Part shown: positions 1 through 6,634 of the stretch, in pieces | How the letters are laid out: every line of letters starts with the position of its first letter | Numbering within the stretch: the first letter of the stretch is position 1 | From: an uncultured Clostridia bacterium | GTDB lineage: Bacteria > Bacillota > Clostridia > Oscillospirales > Ruminococcaceae | Reading direction: 5' to 3' | NCBI GenBank assembly: GCA_938014855.1 | Contig: CALLQM010000189.1 | Coordinates: 1 to 6,730 of the forward strand | DNA length: 6,730 nucleotides | Notes under the pieces: model-generated | Seen by the model: the letters and a program-made list of their open reading frames with translations, nothing else | Database searches by the model: none | Told to the model about the DNA's origin: nothing | Translations under genes and position numbers: made by a program

Positions 1-67
1 AAAACAATGGCGTTAGAAATTGTATATAATTTGCAATTACAGTTATTGGATGCAGCTTTCTGCTTGT
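1..67 (+). other. Lipoprotein signal peptide split over different reading frames
   Basis: Frame 3 encodes FAITVIGCSF at 30-59, a good hydrophobic core, but the lipobox LSAC with its Cys at 65-67 is in frame 2. One extra T in the TTT run at 57-59 would join them as ...GCSFSAC followed by Gly-Gly-Gly. Upstream, frame 3 is interrupted by TAA at 27-29. Before that stop it reads NNGVRNCI, a charged, n-region-like stretch. Alternatively frame 1 (ATG at 7, reading MALEIVYN) would join the core if one T were missing from the run at 30-32. Two lesions are therefore needed under either reading. They may be sequencing or assembly errors near a contig edge, or real inactivating mutations. Confidence 0.7.
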
Positions 68-1417
68 GGGGGCGGCACCGCCGCTGAGACATCCGATGCA
101 GGGAATGTACCATCCAGTACCACAGCGGAAAATAGTTCGTCCGAAAGTGCTGCATCAACCGGGGATGAAAGTTTTACACCATCTGGAAAAGTTGAAAACG
201 ATATGAAAGCTACGCTCACTTTTGCCGCATGGGATACAACTGCCATAACTCTTTATGATGCGTTGGATCTTGAGGGTCGTTTTCAGAAGTATTACCCGAA
301 TGTCACCATAGAGATCGAGCAGTCTAAGGATGACAGCGAGTATTGGCAGAGCATGCAGATCCGTGCATCCGCGAATCAACTGCCTGATGTTATGTATAAT
401 AAACCGTTTACACTTTCACGTTATCAAGAATATCTGCTTGATTTGTCCGACGATTTAGCGCCGGAAATTGCGAACAACATGCTGGCCGAGGGCTATGCAT
501 TGAACGGTAAGGTGCTTGGCCTTCCGGAAAAGAGTTTGGGCGACTACATATTCTATTGGGAGGATATGTTTAAAGAGGCAGATGTAGAAGTGCCTACCAC
601 TTGGAACGATTTTATTGAAGCATGTAAGAAATTGCAGCAGCATTTTGGTGCTGAGGACCCGAATTATTCCGCAATTGCAATCGGTGCAAAAGATGAATGG
701 CCAACTTATCCATTTATGGAATTTATGCCTTCTCTTATTTCAGGCAACGGTCAAAACTGGAACACAATGGCGTCGCAAGATGCTCCTTTTGCAGAAGGAA
801 CCGATATCAAGATTGCTTACAATAAAATATATGATCTGTTTACTGCCGGCGTTTGTGGAAAAGATCCGCTTGGAATCGGACAAGATCAGGCAGTTGGACT
901 GTTTGCTCAACACAAATCCAGTATTATTGCGGCAGGTCCGTGGTGCCTTACCAATATTAATGAGGCAAACCCGGATATTACCGGACTGTCAACTTTCTAT
1001 CTTCCGGTTCGGGACAGTGAGTCCGACGAATTTAACACCATTGCACAGGGTGATAACTTTATGGGTGTAACCACTCACAGTGAAAATCCTGAGCTGGCAA
1101 AAGATTTTATCCGCTTCTATTTTAGTGAAGCATGGTATCCGGATTATATTGCTGCCATTGGCGATGATTCTACTATGAAAAACTTCCCAAAAGAAAAGGA
1201 TCCTGTTTTGGCAGCGGCTGATGAAAAACAGCCAAATGCAAACATCGTTATGTATGATGGCGGCGGCGATGACTTCCAGGCAATTCAAGCTGAAGTAAAG
1301 TTTGATTATAAAAAACTTGGAGCACAGATGTTTGTTCCCGGTTTTGACCTTGCTTCTGAGCTTACCAAATTAGATACCGATTGGGCGGCTGCCCGTACAT
1401 CGCTTGGCATTTCATAA
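1..1417 (+). CDS. CUT1 family sugar ABC transporter substrate-binding lipoprotein; 5' end at window edge, signal peptide disrupted
   Basis: Extracellular solute-binding protein of a carbohydrate ABC transporter (COG1653/UgpB-MalE type), expected to be lipid-anchored outside the membrane and to hand sugar to the two permeases downstream. The continuous frame runs from about 17 to the TAA at 1415-1417. The lipobox Ser-Ala-Cys ends at the Cys codon 65-67, followed by Gly-Gly-Gly and a Ser/Thr/Glu-rich linker of about 45 residues, then the binding domain. Counting from that Cys, the motif PTTWNDF lies at about 177-183, typical of this family, and a later AAGPW segment is also characteristic. Mature length is about 450 residues, normal for the family. 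The nominal start of this frame, TTG at 20, gives no hydrophobic signal peptide and has no visible ribosome binding site. The hydrophobic core is found in another frame (see the 1-67 entry), so the true start is probably at or upstream of position 1. Substrate is inferred from the adjacent lacZ as a beta-galactoside; the sequence alone does not prove it. Confidence 0.9.
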
Positions 1418-1427
1418 AAGCATGAAC

Positions 1428-1460
1428 AAAGGGCAGGCTTTAATGCCTGCCCTTTCTTTT
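1428..1460 (+). terminator. Intrinsic terminator or attenuator between binding-protein and permease genes
   Basis: A perfect 11-bp stem AAAGGGCAGGC (1428-1438) pairs with GCCTGCCCTTT (1445-1455) around a 6-nt loop TTTAAT and is followed by CTTTT. It starts 11 nt after the binding-protein stop codon. Since the permeases have no obvious strong promoter of their own, it probably terminates only part of the transcripts. That would leave more binding-protein mRNA than permease mRNA, an arrangement known from maltose-type and other ABC operons. Confidence 0.85.
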
Positions 1461-1499
1461 GGACTTGCACCAGTTTTAGTACTAGTTTAATTTACATAT

Positions 1500-1506
1500 G
1501 AGGGTG
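1500..1506 (+). promoter_or_regulatory. Ribosome binding site of first permease
   Basis: GAGGGTG ends 5 nt before the ATG at 1512 and supports that start. The out-of-frame ATG at 1498-1500 overlaps the site and is not used. Confidence 0.7.
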
Positions 1507-1511
1507 ATTGT

Positions 1512-2453
1512 ATGAAAAATCAAAGTCTTGCCAGGCAGCGAACGCAATTTATTGTGGTGTCTTTGGTAGTGCCGGTAATTCTTCTTCTTATTTTTATTGT
1601 TTATCCGGCTTTGGATTTGGTTGGAATGAGTTTCACAAATTGGGATGGTCTATCCTCAACACGTACGTTTGCTGCTTTCGATAATTATAAAAAAATGTTT
1701 GAGGATCAAGACCTTTGGCTGTCTTTACGCAATAACTTTATCTATTTCTTTGTTCATTTATTGGCCATTCCGGTTGAATTGGCCATTGCAGTCATGCTTT
1801 CCACGAAGATGCGTGCTGCTAGGTTTTTTAAATCCATGACATTTTTGCCCTACGTTGTGAACGGAGTTGCAATATCGTATGCATTTTCCTATTTTTTTTC
1901 ACCAATTAACGGCGGCTTTAACGCCATTCTTTCGCTTTTTGGATTGGAAAACTGGATACATAGCTGGCTTTCGGATGAAAGCATCGTAAACTATGTTTTG
2001 TCATCGGTATCAATTTGGCGATTTTCCGGATATCATATCATCTTATTCTTATCTGCTTTGACCTCTATTCCTGAAGATATTATTGAGGCCGCCACAATTG
2101 ACGGTGCGAATGCTTGGAATAAGTTTTGGAATATTCAAATTCCCAGTATTGCTTTAGTAGTGGATTTTATTTTGTTTGATAATGTACGGGGCGCACTTCA
2201 AGTTTTCGAAATACCGTTTATTATTACCAACGGCGGTCCCGGTTACGCTTCTTCAACGTTTACGCTTTATACCATTAATACAGCATTTCAGTATCGAAAT
2301 TTTGGACTCGCAAGTACAATGGCTGTCGCAATTATGTGTTTGATTATTGTTGTACACTGCATCCAGTCTTTTTTGGTGGGTGGAGTAAGGCGGCATAACA
2401 ATCAAAAGTATGTTGAATCCGAGCATTCCAAAAAGAAGGAGGTCAAGGCATGA
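1512..2453 (+). CDS. Carbohydrate ABC transporter permease, MalF/UgpA-like (COG1175 type)
   Basis: Integral membrane half of a CUT1 sugar importer, 313 residues, normal for the family. The N-terminus is basic and followed by a first membrane segment at about 13-36 ending in YPALDLVGMSF, a very typical MalF/UgpA-type opening (family pattern YP...SF.NW). Further hydrophobic segments lie near 74-97, 108-130, 157-182, 211-230 and 265-290, giving about six helices. The cytoplasmic EAA loop that contacts the ATPase is EAATIDGANAWNKFWNIQIP at 192-211, with the expected E-A-A and G. FIITNGGPGYAS at about 236-247 is another family hallmark. The ATG at 1512 has an upstream GAGGG. The C-terminus is lysine-rich, and its stop overlaps the next gene's ATG (ATGA), implying translational coupling. 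It should pair with the next permease and use an ATPase encoded elsewhere. Confidence 0.95.
   Translation: MKNQSLARQRTQFIVVSLVVPVILLLIFIVYPALDLVGMSFTNWDGLSSTRTFAAFDNYKKMFEDQDLWLSLRNNFIYFFVHLLAIPVELAIAVMLSTKMRAARFFKSMTFLPYVVNGVAISYAFSYFFSPINGGFNAILSLFGLENWIHSWLSDESIVNYVLSSVSIWRFSGYHIILFLSALTSIPEDIIEAATIDGANAWNKFWNIQIPSIALVVDFILFDNVRGALQVFEIPFIITNGGPGYASSTFTLYTINTAFQYRNFGLASTMAVAIMCLIIVVHCIQSFLVGGVRRHNNQKYVESEHSKKKEVKA
2436..2443 (+). promoter_or_regulatory. Ribosome binding site of second permease
   Basis: AAGGAGGT, a full-consensus Shine-Dalgarno inside the end of the preceding gene, lies 6 nt before the ATG at 2450 and fixes that start. Confidence 0.85.
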
Positions 2454-3298
2454 ACCACTCAGTCAAGCGCAGTCGGAATATCGCCAATATCTGCAAAATC
2501 TTGATATGCATCGTTTTAGTGGTGATTGTGCTGACACCGATCCTTATAACGCTGTTTGCATCATTAAAAGACCGTGCAGGAATGGCGAACACTTCACCGT
2601 TGGCTCCTCCAAACGCTTCAACATTTACATTGGAAAACTATATAAAAGTTTTTTCTGATAAAAAATTATATATTGGCTTTAAAAATACGGCGATTATTAC
2701 AGTTGTCAGCATCTTTTTTAACGTTTTATTTGGTTCGGTGACAGCCTATTGTTTAGAACGATTCCGTTTCAAAGGGCGCAAATTGATCTTTGGAATGTTC
2801 TTCTTGGGCATGATGATTCCGACTTTTGTAACAGAAATCTCTCGTTTTAAACTCATAGAAGGTATGGGCTTATACAATACCTTAGGTGCACCGATTATTA
2901 TTTATGTAGCGTCTGATCTTATGCAGCTTTATATCTATCGTCAATTTATTAGCAAGATATCAGTATCCATTGATGAAAGTGCATTGATTGATGGGTGCAG
3001 TTACTATCGACTATTTTGGCAGATTATATTCCCGCTGATGACTCCGGCAACGGCTACGGTTATCATTATTAAGGCGGTCAATATTATCAATGACATGTTT
3101 ATTCCTTATCTTTACATGCCCAGCAATAAACTAAAAACACTGACGACGTTCTTAATGAACTATTCGAATGCGCAAAAGGGCTCATGGCAGCTTTTAAGTG
3201 CCGCCATTATTATTGTACTGATTCCTACGGTACTAATTTACGTAAGATTCCAAAAGCAGGTCATTGGAGGACTTGCAGCCGGTGCAGTAAAAGAATAA
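2450..3298 (+). CDS. Carbohydrate ABC transporter permease, MalG/UgpE-like (COG0395 type)
   Basis: Second membrane subunit of the CUT1 importer, 282 residues, normal length. A basic N-terminus precedes a membrane segment at about 17-38; others lie near 76-101, 110-130, 143-163, 195-217 and 246-268. The EAA loop is slightly degenerate, DESALIDGCSYYRLFWQIIFP running over 175-195, with E-S-A in place of E-A-A, a common variant in this subunit, and the conserved DG and P retained. The C-terminal tail VIGGLAAGAVKE matches the usual MalG-type ending (GLxxGAVK). The start overlaps the preceding permease's stop by 4 nt and follows a consensus RBS. The two permeases are expected to form the heterodimeric pore. 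lacZ begins 15 nt after its stop, so all are probably on one transcript. Confidence 0.95.
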   Translation: MNHSVKRSRNIANICKILICIVLVVIVLTPILITLFASLKDRAGMANTSPLAPPNASTFTLENYIKVFSDKKLYIGFKNTAIITVVSIFFNVLFGSVTAYCLERFRFKGRKLIFGMFFLGMMIPTFVTEISRFKLIEGMGLYNTLGAPIIIYVASDLMQLYIYRQFISKISVSIDESALIDGCSYYRLFWQIIFPLMTPATATVIIIKAVNIINDMFIPYLYMPSNKLKTLTTFLMNYSNAQKGSWQLLSAAIIIVLIPTVLIYVRFQKQVIGGLAAGAVKE

Positions 3299-3306
3299 AG
3301 TGAGGT
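3297..3306 (+). promoter_or_regulatory. Ribosome binding site deciding the lacZ start
   Basis: AAAGTGAGGT contains GAGG at 3302-3305. It is 5 nt from a GTG at 3311 and 8 nt from an ATG at 3314 in the same frame. The ATG is preferred as the stronger codon at good spacing; the GTG would add only one residue. Confidence 0.6.
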
Positions 3307-3313
3307 ATATGTG

Positions 3314-6292
3314 ATGAATCAGTTTCATATTGACGTATTGGCAGATCCAAGCATTTATTCAATCAATTGTTTAAAGGCGCATTCTTCCCATACTTTTACC
3401 GATGAAAGCGGGCATAGCTTTGACCGAGATCTATGCGGACAATGGTATTTCCACTATGCAGCAACGCCTGAACAAGCTCCACAGGGTTTTGAAAAAGAGG
3501 ATTTTGACAGCAGCGATTGGAGCACGATTACCGTGCCGGGACACATTCAACTTCAGGGCTATGGAAAGCCGCAATATATCAATACGCCGTATCCATGGGA
3601 TGGGCATGAGCAGATAGAACCAGGTCAAATACCAAAAACATTCAATCCCACAGGAAGTTATATTCGAACTTTTATGCTGACGGATGAGGATGCACAGCAA
3701 CCTTGGTTTATTCGGTTTGATGGTGTGGAAAGTGCATTTTCTTTGTGGTGCAATGGAAACTTTGTAGGATATAGCGAAGACAGCTTTACGCCATCCTCTT
3801 TTGCGCTGTCTTCCTTTGTGAAGCCTGGAATGAACAAGCTGGCGGTACAGGTCTATCGTTTTAGTAGTGGCAGTTGGCTGGAAGACCAAGATTTTTGGCG
3901 GTTTTCAGGTATTTTCCGGGAAGTGGTCTTGTATACCGTTCCTAAAACTCATATTTTTGATGTAGATGCCCAAGCTCAACTGAACCGTAACTACTGCAAA
4001 GGAACATTGACGGTAAAATTGCAGATACAGGGCGAGCGTTCAGGAACCGTAGATCTATGTTTGGAAAATCAGACGGTATCTGCCCCAATCATCGGTGACA
4101 TGGTTATGTTAACGGCTGAAATTGATCATCCACGTCTTTGGAGTGCGGAATGTCCGAATCTGTATGCATATACTTTACGTGTGAAAGATTCCGATGGAAC
4201 AATTTTGGAGATTGTAGCGGGCAAAGCTGGATTTCGACGGTTTGAGATGCGCGATGGCTTGATGATGCTGAATGGCAAACGCATCGTATTTAAAGGTGTG
4301 AATCGGCATGAATGGAACTGCCGTACTGGCAGGTGCATCACACGTCAGGATACGGAAATGGACATCATTAATATGAAACAACATAATATGAATGCAGTTC
4401 GTACCAGTCACTATCCAAACCGCGTGGAGTTGTATGATCTTTGTGATCAATATGGCCTATATGTGATCGATGAAACAAATTTGGAAACACATGGAAGTTG
4501 GATGGTAATGGGCAAAGCTGCGGCAGGTGAGCAAACACTGCCGGGAGATCATCCACAATGGCGGGATGCTGTGCTTGCCCGCGCGAATAACATGTATCAG
4601 AGGGATAAAAATCATCCCTGCATCCTAATTTGGAGTTGTGGGAACGAGAGCTATGGGGGAAAAACGCTGTATGAGATGAGTCAATTTTTCCGCAGGACAG
4701 ACCCTAGCCGTCTCGTGCATTATGAAGGCGTTTTTCATGACCGACGCTATAACAATACAAGTGATATGGAAAGCCAAATGTATACGCCGGTATGTGAAGT
4801 TAAGAAGTTTTTGCAGAATCATACGGAAAAACCGTTTATCATGTGCGAATATAGCCATGCAATGGGGAACTCTCTTGGAGGAATTTCGAAATATTCCGAA
4901 TTAGTGGATCGAGAGCCTCGGTTTCAAGGAGGATTTATTTGGGATTACATCGATCAAGCGCTCATTTCAATTAGCCCGACAGGTCAAGAATATTTTGCCT
5001 ATGGTGGAGATTTTGGCGATAGACCCACCGATTATCAATTCAGCTGTAATGGAATTGTGTTTGCTGACCGTGTCAATACTCCTAAAATGCAGGAGGTAAA
5101 AAAAGTTTATCAAAATTTTGATATTCAGGTTGGAAAAACGGAAATTACTGTGACAAACAAAAATTTGTTTGTTGGGAGTGATAACCTAATTCTTCACTTG
5201 ATTTTAGCATGTGATGGAATGACACTGGATGAAAAAATATACAATATAAATATATCAGCCCAAACAAGCTCGACCATTCCCAATCCATTTGAGGTTGGCA
5301 AGCTGCCGGGTGAATACACTGTAACGGCAAGCCTCAGGCTAAAAGGGCAGGAAAGCTGGGCAGATGCCGGGCATGAGGTGGCTTTTGGGCAGGCAGTGAT
5401 AGCAAAAATACATACTTGTACGCATCATCATGCATCACTTAAAATAGTTGAAGGCGATGTTAATATTGGACTTAAGGGGGACGGTTTTTCCTGCATGTTC
5501 CAGCGCACAAACGGTGGGATGGTATCTTTGCAGTATGGAGAGGAAGAATTCATACTGCACCAGCCTTATATGAGTTTTTGGCGTGCACCGATTGATAATG
5601 ACCTTGGATGGAATCAGCCTTTTGAAATGGGCGGATTTCGTATGGCGGGTCAATATGCGCAGTTACAAGAGTTTAGCGTTCAACGCGGGGATGGTAATGC
5701 GGTCGTTCATAGCGTTTATTCATTGCCGAATAATCAATTGCCTTTTGGCGTTGATTGGGAAGTATTTGCAGACGGTAAGATACAGGTGACGTTATCGTAT
5801 TTGGGAAAAGAAGCCCTAGAAATTCCGGAATTTGGCATGGTGTTCCTATTGCCTTCATCATACAAACAGGTGGAGTATTATGGACTAGGTCCGGATGAAA
5901 CAGCCTCTGATCGCTGTCAGGGAGCAAGGTTAGGCAGATATTGCTTTGATGTGTCCGAAAATTTGACGCCTTATGTAGTTCCGCAGGAATGCGGAACACG
6001 TACATCGGTACGCTGGGCGGCTATAAGCAGTGAAGATGGAGCGGTCATTTTATTTAAAGCGATTGATGATATGACGATGACTGCTTTGCCTTATACTTCA
6101 GTCGAACTGGAAAGCGCATATCATCCTTATGAATTGCCGCCAATCAGCAAAACCGTGGTCCGTTTGACTGCTGGACAAATGGGTATAGGCGGTGATAACA
6201 GCTGGGGAGCAAAACCGCTTGAAGATTATAGACTTTGGCTGAACCCAAATGATCAATTTTCGTTTTGTATTTCTCCAATAAAGAAAGTTTGA
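3314..6292 (+). CDS. lacZ: Beta-galactosidase, glycoside hydrolase family 2 (LacZ type)
   Basis: Cytoplasmic retaining beta-galactosidase, 992 residues (E. coli LacZ is about 1023), with no signal peptide. Residues below count from ATG 3314. Domain order is that of LacZ: sugar-binding jelly-roll domain (about 35-215, with VPGHIQ at 74-79 and LEDQDFW at 189-195); immunoglobulin-like domain (about 217-315); TIM barrel (about 317-600) with NRHEW from 330, the SHYP histidine at 366, E391/H393 in LETHG (metal and active site), acid/base E445 in WSCGNES, nucleophile E512 in CEYSHAMGNS, W543 in FIWDYIDQ and GGDFGD at 564-569; then a linker domain; then the C-terminal Bgal small-chain domain with WRAPIDND at 756-763, GLGPDE at 857-862, TPYVVPQE from 885 and MGIGGDNSW ending at W964. 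All catalytic residues are present, so it should be active. Acid/base to nucleophile distance is 67 residues against 76 in E. coli, a shorter barrel loop. Position behind the transporter suggests it hydrolyses imported lactose or other beta-galactosides to galactose. Confidence 0.97.
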   Translation: MNQFHIDVLADPSIYSINCLKAHSSHTFTDESGHSFDRDLCGQWYFHYAATPEQAPQGFEKEDFDSSDWSTITVPGHIQLQGYGKPQYINTPYPWDGHEQIEPGQIPKTFNPTGSYIRTFMLTDEDAQQPWFIRFDGVESAFSLWCNGNFVGYSEDSFTPSSFALSSFVKPGMNKLAVQVYRFSSGSWLEDQDFWRFSGIFREVVLYTVPKTHIFDVDAQAQLNRNYCKGTLTVKLQIQGERSGTVDLCLENQTVSAPIIGDMVMLTAEIDHPRLWSAECPNLYAYTLRVKDSDGTILEIVAGKAGFRRFEMRDGLMMLNGKRIVFKGVNRHEWNCRTGRCITRQDTEMDIINMKQHNMNAVRTSHYPNRVELYDLCDQYGLYVIDETNLETHGSWMVMGKAAAGEQTLPGDHPQWRDAVLARANNMYQRDKNHPCILIWSCGNESYGGKTLYEMSQFFRRTDPSRLVHYEGVFHDRRYNNTSDMESQMYTPVCEVKKFLQNHTEKPFIMCEYSHAMGNSLGGISKYSELVDREPRFQGGFIWDYIDQALISISPTGQEYFAYGGDFGDRPTDYQFSCNGIVFADRVNTPKMQEVKKVYQNFDIQVGKTEITVTNKNLFVGSDNLILHLILACDGMTLDEKIYNINISAQTSSTIPNPFEVGKLPGEYTVTASLRLKGQESWADAGHEVAFGQAVIAKIHTCTHHHASLKIVEGDVNIGLKGDGFSCMFQRTNGGMVSLQYGEEEFILHQPYMSFWRAPIDNDLGWNQPFEMGGFRMAGQYAQLQEFSVQRGDGNAVVHSVYSLPNNQLPFGVDWEVFADGKIQVTLSYLGKEALEIPEFGMVFLLPSSYKQVEYYGLGPDETASDRCQGARLGRYCFDVSENLTPYVVPQECGTRTSVRWAAISSEDGAVILFKAIDDMTMTALPYTSVELESAYHPYELPPISKTVVRLTAGQMGIGGDNSWGAKPLEDYRLWLNPNDQFSFCISPIKKV

Positions 6293-6315
6293 ATCAATGT
6301 TTTAGCAGAAGATTA

Positions 6316-6349
6316 AAAAGACCGTCAGGATTAATCCTGACGGTCTTTT
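6316..6349 (+). terminator. Operon terminator, perfect 34-bp palindrome
   Basis: A 17-nt arm (6316-6332) is exactly mirrored by 6333-6349. The GC core GACCGTCAGG/CCTGACGGTC is flanked by AAAA on the left and TTTT on the right, so the hairpin can terminate transcription from either side. In RNA about 15 bp form around a TTAA loop. It begins 23 nt after the lacZ stop and marks the operon end. Confidence 0.93.
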
Positions 6350-6416
6350 GCATATAAAAAAGGAATAATCTATGGATGAATAATTGTAAGTAAATGTTAA
6401 ATTTGAAATAAATATT

Positions 6417-6432
6417 CAATAAGTGCTTATTG
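6417..6432. repeat. 16-bp inverted repeat, possible operator
   Basis: CAATAAG and CTTATTG are exact reverse complements separated by TG. The site lies 83 nt upstream of the -35 box of the last gene. Too short and U-poor to be a terminator; a protein-binding site is possible but not shown. Confidence 0.4.
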
Positions 6433-6439
6433 TTAAGTA

Positions 6440-6475
6440 TTACCAAATGACTTACATTTAATTGGTAAAATGTAA
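6440..6475. repeat. Two interleaved inverted repeats upstream of promoter
   Basis: TTACCAA (6440-6446) is mirrored by TTGGTAA (6462-6468), with a centre-to-centre distance of 22 bp, about two helical turns. Interleaved with it, TTACATTT (6452-6459) is mirrored by AAATGTAA (6468-6475). In an 18% GC stretch part of this may be chance. Confidence 0.4.
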
Positions 6476-6493
6476 AAAAATGTATTTAAATAT

Positions 6494-6544
6494 AAAAAAT
6501 TGGTTAAAAAAATGTTTGACAAACCCTGTTTTATCCCATATACT
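6494..6544 (+). promoter_or_regulatory. Strong sigma-A promoter with UP-like A-tracts
   Basis: TTGACA (6516-6521) and TATACT (6539-6544) are separated by exactly 17 bp; 11 of the 12 hexamer positions match consensus. A-runs at 6494-6499 and 6506-6512 sit where an UP element would contact the RNA polymerase alpha subunits. Transcription should start near 6551, giving a leader of about 84 nt for the secreted-protein gene. Confidence 0.9.
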
Positions 6545-6555
6545 AGAAAATGTCA

Positions 6556-6591
6556 ATCGGAAAGAGTTGCTGGAGGGTTGCTGAGTCCGAT
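6556..6591 (+). other. Leader hairpin with internal direct repeat
   Basis: ATCGGA (6556-6561) pairs with TCCGAT (6586-6591), enclosing 24 nt that carry GTTGCTG twice (6566-6572 and 6578-6584). It lies at the very 5' end of the predicted transcript. I do not recognise a known riboswitch; a 5' mRNA-stabilising stem is one plausible role. Confidence 0.45.
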
Positions 6592-6618
6592 ATGATAAAA
6601 CTGATTTTCATTATTATT

Positions 6619-6625
6619 AAGGAGG
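6619..6625 (+). promoter_or_regulatory. Ribosome binding site of the secreted-protein gene
   Basis: AAGGAGG, full consensus, 9 nt before ATG 6635. It fixes the start and suggests strong translation. Confidence 0.9.
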
Positions 6626-6634
6626 ATTTTGAGT

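Larger units (their letters stand above)
6350..6515. other. AT-rich intergenic spacer with several inverted repeats, no gene seen
   Basis: The 342 nt between lacZ and the next gene hold the terminator, this spacer, a promoter and a leader. The spacer is about 18% GC by hand count and has no ORF with a ribosome binding site. It contains inverted repeats (6417-6432, 6440-6468, 6452-6475), two copies of ATTGGT (6461-6466 and 6499-6504) and A-tracts at 6474-6480, 6494-6499 and 6506-6512. Confidence 0.7.

Noticed and set aside
615..1070. 151-codon ORF inside the binding-protein gene
   Set aside because: It lies wholly within the conserved binding-protein frame and shows no recognisable domain or RBS; it is an overlapping shadow.
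1465..1493. Possible promoter TTGCAC-17-TAATTT for the permeases
   Set aside because: Each hexamer matches consensus at only about three of six positions; in AT-rich DNA this is expected by chance.
3431..3889. 152-codon minus-strand ORF inside lacZ
   Set aside because: It is antisense to conserved GH2 sequence, with no promoter, RBS or recognisable domain.
6350..6515. CRISPR array, origin or attachment site in the AT-rich spacer
   Set aside because: Repeats are short and irregular with no regular spacers, no DnaA-box cluster or tRNA end; promoter-upstream DNA explains it better.
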